Of a DNA stretch of 5,797 bases, positions 1 through 5,797 are shown in pieces. Within the stretch, counting starts at the first letter, position 1. Each line of letters opens with the position of its first letter. This stretch comes from Phytoactinopolyspora endophytica. Its GTDB lineage: Bacteria; Actinomycetota; Actinomycetes; Jiangellales; Jiangellaceae. Both the position numbers and the translations under genes were made by a program. Location: positions 217,431 to 223,227 of the forward strand of contig NZ_ML142858.1 of the NCBI RefSeq assembly GCF_004138495.1, given 5' to 3'. The notes under the pieces are model-generated. The model ran no database searches. It saw only the letters and a program-made list of their open reading frames with translations, and was not told where the DNA came from.

Positions 1-1540
1 CGCGCGGTTGGCTTGCGTGCTCATGGTCAGCCCGTGCGGCTCGCCGGTGCCGATCACGGTCCAGCCGGTCCCGTGGCGGCTCAGGTGGGAGGAGCAACGT
101 GAAGGTCGTGCCTTCACCCGCGGCGCTGCGTACCTCGATGTACCCGCCGTGTAGGCGCGCATTCTCCCATGCGATCGCCAAGCCCAGGCCGGTGCCGTGC
201 GACCGGTTCCGGGCTCGGTCGGCCTTGTAGAACCGGTCGAACACACGAGCTGCCACGTCGGGGTCGACACCAGGCCCGCTGTCATGGGCCGCGATTCCCA
301 CCCATGGCATCGACATGCCGTGCTTTGCCCTCTGGAATACCGTGACCGTCACAGGTGGGGCACCATGACGCAATGCGTTGCCGACCAAGTTGGCAATGAT
401 CACGTCCAACCGCCGTGGATCGACCGTGACGACGACGTTGGGCTGCTCGGCCGCCGGGACGGTATAGACGTCGACCAGCGACGACCATCCACGTGCGTCG
501 AGCGCACCCGTCACCATGGAGGTCACGTCCACGTCCTCAAGCACGAGCGTCGCCTGACCGGAATCGAACCGGCTGATCTCGATCAGATCCTCGACAAGGG
601 CGGCCAGCCGATGCGTCTCGGCGCTCAGCACGCGTGCGGCGAGCGCGCCGTCGCCACCCAACCGTTCCGCCTCGCTGTCCAGCGTCTCAGTTACCGCCGT
701 CATCGCGGCCAGCGGCGTACGTAGCTCGTGGGACACGTCTGCGACGAACCGTCGGGAGTTCGCCTCCTCGCGTCGCAACCGGTCTACGGACTGCTCCAGC
801 TGGCCGGCCGCCGAGTTGAAGCTCATCACCAGTTGTGTCATCTCGTCGGCGCCACGCACCGGAAGCCTCGTGTCGAGCGCCCCGTCACCGAGACGCTTCG
901 CGCCCTGGCTCAGCTGGCGCACCGGCCTCAACACACTCCGCGCCGCCAGGAGGGCGAGAAGCAGCGCGGCCACACCGGAGACGACGAGCGCGGCCCCGGC
1001 ATCGCTCAGGAGCTCCTCGAGGCTCTCCTGCTGGCCTAACTGGGAGAAGCGCTGGTACACCTCGATGCCGGTCGGTTCGAGACCCACCCGCACTGTGGTG
1101 CCGACATAGAGAACCGGGTCGCCGAACTCGTCGACGCGCTGGAAGTGCACCCGGTCGCTGCCTCCCACGGCGTCGAGCAGCGTCGGCGGCACGAATTCGG
1201 GATCGAGTGTTCCCGACAGCCGGTCGATCTCCCCGGTTTCGCGGTCGCGGTAGAGAGCGATGTTCGTGCCGCCGAGGCCACTGGAGAACTCGCCAAGGGA
1301 GTCGACGTCGAGCTGCGGGGTCTCGTTCGCGATCTCACGCACCCGGTCGAGGAACTCGCCCATGACCTGATCTTGCGTGCTCTGCAACACGGCGTTCCGG
1401 GCGGAGACATAGCTGATGCCCGTCGTCGCGACGCCGGTGCCGAGCGCCACCAGAAGAAACACCACGACCAGCCTCGGACGTAAGCCCAGAAGTAGCGCCC
1501 GCCACCGAGGCGCAGAAGCCGGCGAAGCCGATCGTGTCAT
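1..1540 (-). CDS. afsQ2: AfsQ2-type sensor histidine kinase, 3' end outside the window
   Basis: Membrane sensor kinase that would autophosphorylate on His and pass the phosphate to the regulator encoded just upstream. I translated the frame by hand from ATG 1540: 513 codons without a stop, leaving the left edge. Order: short basic N-terminus; TM1 about residues 24-45; extracytoplasmic sensor region about 46-180; TM2 about 181-200; HAMP about 201-255 (begins RSVLRPVRQL); H-box FVADVSHELRTPL with phospho-acceptor His271; N-box NLVGNALRHG (Asn384, Asn388); G1 box HDSGPGVD at 419-426; F-box FDRFYKADRA at 434-443; G2 box GTGLGLAI at 449-456. All catalytic boxes are intact. The start overlaps the regulator stop as ATGA, so translation is probably coupled; no strong ribosome binding site is visible. 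The catalytic domain ends near LLLPPEPP (483-489), followed by at least 24 mostly charged residues. Two in-frame TTA codons (residues 20 and 168) are unusual here. The kinase class is certain; the afsQ2 name rests mainly on pairing with the AfsQ1-like regulator. Confidence 0.9.
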   Translation of the reverse strand, partial: MTRSASPASAPRWRALLLGLRPRLVVVFLLVALGTGVATTGISYVSARNAVLQSTQDQVMGEFLDRVREIANETPQLDVDSLGEFSSGLGGTNIALYRDRETGEIDRLSGTLDPEFVPPTLLDAVGGSDRVHFQRVDEFGDPVLYVGTTVRVGLEPTGIEVYQRFSQLGQQESLEELLSDAGAALVVSGVAALLLALLAARSVLRPVRQLSQGAKRLGDGALDTRLPVRGADEMTQLVMSFNSAAGQLEQSVDRLRREEANSRRFVADVSHELRTPLAAMTAVTETLDSEAERLGGDGALAARVLSAETHRLAALVEDLIEISRFDSGQATLVLEDVDVTSMVTGALDARGWSSLVDVYTVPAAEQPNVVVTVDPRRLDVIIANLVGNALRHGAPPVTVTVFQRAKHGMSMPWVGIAAHDSGPGVDPDVAARVFDRFYKADRARNRSHGTGLGLAIAWENARLHGGYIEVRSAAGEGTTFTLLLPPEPPRDRLDRDRHRRAARADHEHASQPR

Positions 1541-2211
1541 AGCGGCCCGAACCGGTAGCCGAAGCCACGCACCGTCTGGATGTATACCGGGCAGGCCGGA
1601 ACGTCCTCGATCTTGGCCCGCACGCGTTGCACGCAGGCGTCGACGATGCGCGAGTCGCCGAGATAGTCATGCTCCCACACCAGCTGCAACAGCTGCTGGC
1701 GGCTGAACACCCGCGCGGGCGCTCCGGACAGGGTCAGCAGCAGCCGTAGCTCCGTCGGCGTCAGCCCGACCGGCTCGCCGTCGTTCGTCACGCTGACGGC
1801 CGACCGATCGATGACGAGGCCGCCGTGGTTCTCGGCATGTCCGTCGGTCTGAACCGTCCGGCGCAAGACAGCCCGGATGCGCGCGTCCAGCACCCTGGGT
1901 ATCACGGGCTTGATCACGTAGTCGTCGGCTCCGGCTTCCAGGCCACTGACCACGTCGATGTCGTTGCTGCGGGCGGTCAACATGACGATGGGGACGGCGC
2001 TGTGCGCGCGAATCCGCCGGCATACCTCGAAGCCGTCGATATCAGGCAGCATGAGGTCGAGGACGACGATGTCCGCTCCGCCGGCGTGCAGGTACTTCAA
2101 CCCGTCTTCACCGGTGGCCGCCGTCGTCACGTCGTGCCGGTGCCGGCGCAAGGCCATCTCGAGCGCATCCCGGACGGACACGTCGTCTTCGACGAGCAGG
2201 ACACGCGGCAT
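1537..2211 (-). CDS. afsQ1: AfsQ1-type response regulator (OmpR/PhoB family)
   Basis: Cytoplasmic DNA-binding response regulator of 224 aa, the usual length for this family and, from memory, within a residue or two of S. coelicolor AfsQ1. The receiver domain spans about residues 1-120: acidic pocket Glu8-Asp9-Asp10, phospho-acceptor Asp52 in VVLDLMLPD, Thr79, and Lys101 in KPV (most relatives have KPF). The winged-helix domain spans about 130-224: LTPTELRLLL, then WEHDYLGDSRIVDACVQRVR covering the recognition helix, then TVRGFGYRF. The segments KPVIPRVLDARIRAVLRR, LVIDRSAVSVT and WEHDYLGDSR match remembered AfsQ1 almost word for word, which is why I use the symbol rather than CseB or MtrA, which are more distant. 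The start is secure: an in-frame TGA lies about 15 bases upstream of the ATG, with only a GGGGG run next to it as a possible ribosome binding site. It is the first gene of the regulator-kinase pair and has its own upstream spacer with a putative AfsQ1 operator. In Streptomyces this pair influences antibiotic production and responds to nitrogen and nutrient state. Confidence 0.92.
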   Translation of the reverse strand: MPRVLLVEDDVSVRDALEMALRRHRHDVTTAATGEDGLKYLHAGGADIVVLDLMLPDIDGFEVCRRIRAHSAVPIVMLTARSNDIDVVSGLEAGADDYVIKPVIPRVLDARIRAVLRRTVQTDGHAENHGGLVIDRSAVSVTNDGEPVGLTPTELRLLLTLSGAPARVFSRQQLLQLVWEHDYLGDSRIVDACVQRVRAKIEDVPACPVYIQTVRGFGYRFGPL

Positions 2212-2262
2212 CCCCCGATTGTTTCAGCACGGCCCCCGTCGAGGCCGCGGCGCCGGCGGATT

Positions 2263-2279
2263 GTGACAAGACCATGACA
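2263..2279 (-). promoter_or_regulatory. Putative AfsQ1 operator upstream of afsQ1
   Basis: Read on the minus strand this is TGTCATGGTCTTGTCAC. It contains GTCAT, six bases, then GTCAC, that is GTnAC-n6-GTnAC with one deviation (T for C at the end of the first half). Half-site starts are 11 bp apart, one helical turn, as expected for a tandem OmpR-family dimer site. It lies 52-68 bp upstream of the afsQ1 start, a suitable place for autoregulation. A 15/17-identical copy lies upstream of the FemAB gene. The consensus is recalled from AfsQ1 work in S. coelicolor; binding here is inferred. Confidence 0.55.
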
Positions 2280-2290
2280 TGCTCGAACCT

Positions 2291-2310
2291 GCCGGACGTC
2301 TCTGTCCGGC
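2291..2310 (-). terminator. Terminator-like hairpin after the FemAB gene
   Basis: Perfect 7-bp GC-rich inverted repeat, GCCGGAC (2291-2297) and GTCCGGC (2304-2310), with a 6-base loop. It begins 21 bases past the FemAB stop codon in the direction of transcription and upstream of the afsQ1 operator. No U-run follows it, which is common in high-GC actinobacteria. It may separate the FemAB transcript from the afsQ operon or only attenuate read-through. Confidence 0.45.
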
Positions 2311-2331
2311 CAAGGCGACCGACTCGGCGGA

Positions 2332-3504
2332 TCACCGGTGAGCCGCGCGTCGTCGCATCGCCCACTGCAGCATCCGATTCGTCCAGCCCGGCAGGGTGAC
2401 GCCCCACTCGCCGAGCGTCTCCACCACACCGCCTCCCGTCCCCAGCTTCCAACGCAGGAGGCCGAAGGCGGGATCGTCAGGGTCCAGACTGGTCGGAACA
2501 CCTCGCATGTCGTAGACGTCCGCTCTGCCTGCGCGCGCGGCACGGATCATCTGCCACTGCAGGGCGTGGCTGGGTCGCACGTCGCGGCCCGCGGTGGCGG
2601 ACGCGCCTGTCAGATACCAGGACCGCGCGCCCAGCGTGACCATTGTGTGTGCCGCGAGTACCTCGTCGTGATGCCACGCCAGGTACAGCTTCATCCGTCC
2701 GGGCATCTCGTCGTTGAGCGCGCGGTATTGCCGCTGGAAGTAGCCGAGGGACCGGCCTAGCCGGAAGTCGTTGCGTCGCTCGGTCTCCTGGAGCAGGCGA
2801 AAGAGCGTGGGCAGGTCCTGTTCCGCGCCAACGGTGACGACGACGTGCTCGTGCTCGGCTCGACGGACGCTTCGCCGCCAGGCCTGGTTCAACCCGGACC
2901 ACAGGTCGTCGTCGTTGAGCCCGGCCATGGGCACGGTGAACAGGTAGCGGGGTTGCGCGTCCCCGCCTGCTGGCCCGTCGTCGCAGCGGCGCCATCCGGA
3001 CGAGCGCAACTGTTCTGCGACCGAGACCGCCACCGGATTAGTGGCGTCCGGGCCCACGTGCGTCAGCCGCCGCCCGGGTCCGGTGGCGGCCTTCAGGGTG
3101 GCCGCGCTCCAGCGCTTGTACTCCAATGGCGGCCCCATCCGGACGGCGAAGGCACCCAACTTCCACAGATTCTCGGTGAGCAACCCCAGTTGCTCCCCGA
3201 TGTCCTTACGGGACCAATCCAGCACCGGCCCTTCCGGCAGGTACGCGAAGAACCTCCGGGTACCTGGGGCTCGACGGCACAGCACCATGGCGGCGCCGAC
3301 CTGTACGGCGCCATCGAACCAGCCGAGGAACTCGGGCCACCAGGCTTCCTTGACGTCCGCCCACGAGGGGTGCTGGAGAAAGCTGACCTGACCTTTCGCG
3401 CCCATCCGGTGCACGAACCTCGCGTGCACCTCGCGGGCGACCGGACGGACGACCAGGCTCGAGTTCGGCAGGAACACCGCATTCGGCGCGATTGACGTGA
3501 ACAT
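2332..3504 (-). CDS. FemAB-family aminoacyltransferase (FemX/VanK-like)
   Basis: Complete 390-aa cytoplasmic protein of the FemAB (lipid II aminoacyltransferase) family. Members transfer an amino acid from aminoacyl-tRNA to the stem peptide of a peptidoglycan precursor, starting or extending the interpeptide bridge. Seen: SFLQHPSWADVKEAWW near residues 41-56 and LPEGPVLDW (89-97), typical of the first acyltransferase-like fold; then LWSGLNQAWRRSVRRA (201-216), TERRNDFRLGRSLGYF (241-256), WYLTGAS (296-302), RPSHALQWQMI (310-320), YDMRGVPTSLDPDDPAFGLL (331-350) and WKLGTGGGVVETLGEW (352-367) of the second fold. It has no signal peptide or membrane segment, and no sign of the long coiled-coil arm found in staphylococcal FemA. 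ATG 3504 is the only ATG before the conserved region; the upstream ribosome binding site is weak (GGTTGGATC), and conservation seems to begin near residue 17, so a later start such as GTG at residue 10 is possible. An in-frame stop at 3550-3552 bounds the frame. The transferred amino acid and substrate position cannot be deduced. Confidence 0.87.
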   Translation of the reverse strand: MFTSIAPNAVFLPNSSLVVRPVAREVHARFVHRMGAKGQVSFLQHPSWADVKEAWWPEFLGWFDGAVQVGAAMVLCRRAPGTRRFFAYLPEGPVLDWSRKDIGEQLGLLTENLWKLGAFAVRMGPPLEYKRWSAATLKAATGPGRRLTHVGPDATNPVAVSVAEQLRSSGWRRCDDGPAGGDAQPRYLFTVPMAGLNDDDLWSGLNQAWRRSVRRAEHEHVVVTVGAEQDLPTLFRLLQETERRNDFRLGRSLGYFQRQYRALNDEMPGRMKLYLAWHHDEVLAAHTMVTLGARSWYLTGASATAGRDVRPSHALQWQMIRAARAGRADVYDMRGVPTSLDPDDPAFGLLRWKLGTGGGVVETLGEWGVTLPGWTNRMLQWAMRRRAAHR

Positions 3505-3548
3505 GATCCAACCGTCGCGGCTCGATGTCCGCGGCCAGTCTGTGAATT

Positions 3549-3564
3549 GTCATGGTTTCGTCAC
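3549..3564. promoter_or_regulatory. Putative AfsQ1 operator upstream of the FemAB gene
   Basis: The plus strand reads GTCAT, GGTTTC, GTCAC: the GTnAC-n6-GTnAC pattern with the same single deviation as the site upstream of afsQ1. With the preceding T, the 17-base word 3548-3564 matches that site at 15 of 17 positions. It lies 45-60 bp upstream of the FemAB start codon. It is reversed relative to the downstream gene, compared with the afsQ1 copy, but each GTnAC half is its own reverse complement, so orientation should matter little. Regulation by AfsQ1 is inferred. Confidence 0.5.
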
Positions 3565-3598
3565 GGGATCGACGACGGCGGCGTCCTGGAGGCCGCTT

Positions 3599-3620
3599 TG
3601 CGGCGCAGGGGTGCGCCGCA
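3599..3620 (-). terminator. Second GC hairpin of the metH-FemAB spacer
   Basis: Perfect 9-bp inverted repeat TGCGGCGCA / TGCGCCGCA around a GGGG loop (plus-strand reading). It follows the larger stem-loop directly and shares 3616-3620 with the base of that stem, so the outer five base pairs of the large stem and the outer part of this one exclude each other. Tandem GC hairpins without a U-run are plausible actinobacterial terminators. Protein binding to the DNA repeat is an alternative. Confidence 0.5.
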
Positions 3621-3663
3621 GCTTGGTGTCACAGCCGCACTGACTGTGACACCAAGCTTGCGG
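3616..3663 (-). terminator. Long inverted repeat, probable metH terminator
   Basis: Arms GCTTGGTGTCACAG (3621-3634) and CTGTGACACCAAGC (3644-3657) are perfect complements over 14 bp around a 9-base loop. After a one-base bulge (T3658), CCGCA (3616-3620) pairs with TGCGG (3659-3663), giving 19 bp in all. It starts 45 bases past the metH stop. Being nearly symmetric it could work in either direction, but both flanking genes run leftward, so ending metH transcripts is the simplest role. Each arm also contains a GTnAC half-site (3628-3632 and 3646-3650), so an operator role is possible, although the 18-bp spacing does not fit the AfsQ1 pattern. Confidence 0.65.
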
Positions 3664-3680
3664 AAGCGGGGCCCGGACCC

Positions 3681-3707
3681 CAGGTGATCTACGGCCCTAT
3701 AGACCTG
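3681..3707 (-). other. Weak stem-loop directly after the metH stop
   Basis: CAGG (3681-3684) pairs with CCTG (3704-3707) and TCTA (3688-3691) with TAGA (3700-3703), with a three-base bulge on one side and an 8-base loop. It abuts the metH stop codon. Eight interrupted base pairs make it a weak structure. It may add to the stronger hairpins further downstream, or be chance. Confidence 0.25.

Positions 3708-5797
<2,090 letters not shown>

Noticed and set aside
197..724. 175-aa plus-strand reading frame
   Set aside because: It lies antisense to the kinase catalytic region, is rich in Arg, His and Asp as shadow frames of GC-rich genes are, and shows no family resemblance.
2263..2280. Pho-box (PhoB/PhoP site)
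   Set aside because: The 11-bp tandem repeat TGTCA resembles the E. coli Pho box, but streptomycete PhoP repeats are GTTCACC-like and the adjacent regulator is AfsQ1-like, so the AfsQ1 pattern fits better.
2845..3495. 216-aa plus-strand reading frame
   Set aside because: It is fully antisense to the conserved FemAB coding sequence and has no recognisable domain or ribosome binding site.
3206..3553. 115-aa minus-strand frame with an ATG inside the operator
   Set aside because: It overlaps the FemAB gene in another frame and lacks the family motifs that the FemAB frame carries throughout.

Overview
The window is GC-rich, with strong G/C preference at third codon positions, and reads as chromosomal DNA of a high-GC actinobacterium. 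The response regulator closely matches what I remember of Streptomyces AfsQ1. The gene neighbourhood differs from the Streptomyces one I remember, so the genus may be another actinomycete; I cannot name it from sequence alone. All four genes lie on the minus strand, so transcription runs from high to low coordinates.

Layout in transcription order: (1) 5797-3708, the C-terminal ~695 residues of cobalamin-dependent methionine synthase (MetH), open at the right edge. (2) 3707-3505, a 203-bp intergenic region with three inverted repeats, one with a 19-bp stem carrying a single bulge, that probably end metH transcription, followed by an operator-like site. (3) 3504-2332, a complete FemAB-family aminoacyltransferase of the kind that adds amino acids to peptidoglycan precursors. 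(4) 2331-2212, a short spacer with a terminator-like hairpin and a second, nearly identical operator-like site. (5) 2211-1537, an OmpR-type response regulator recognisable as AfsQ1. (6) 1540 to the left edge, its sensor histidine kinase (AfsQ2-type), overlapping the regulator by ATGA. The kinase is an uninterrupted reading frame of 513 codons that leaves the window before its stop codon.

The most interesting signal is in the two spacers. A 17-bp word occurs upstream of afsQ1 (2263-2279) and upstream of the FemAB gene (3548-3564) with 15 of 17 identical bases. Both copies fit GTnAC-n6-GTnAC, the AfsQ1-binding consensus I recall from S. coelicolor, with the same single deviation in one half-site. 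This suggests that AfsQ1 regulates its own operon and the adjacent peptidoglycan-modifying gene, a cell-wall link I do not know from the described AfsQ regulon. The kinase also has two TTA leucine codons, while the other three genes have none in frame. In streptomycete-like organisms this could put the kinase under bldA tRNA control.
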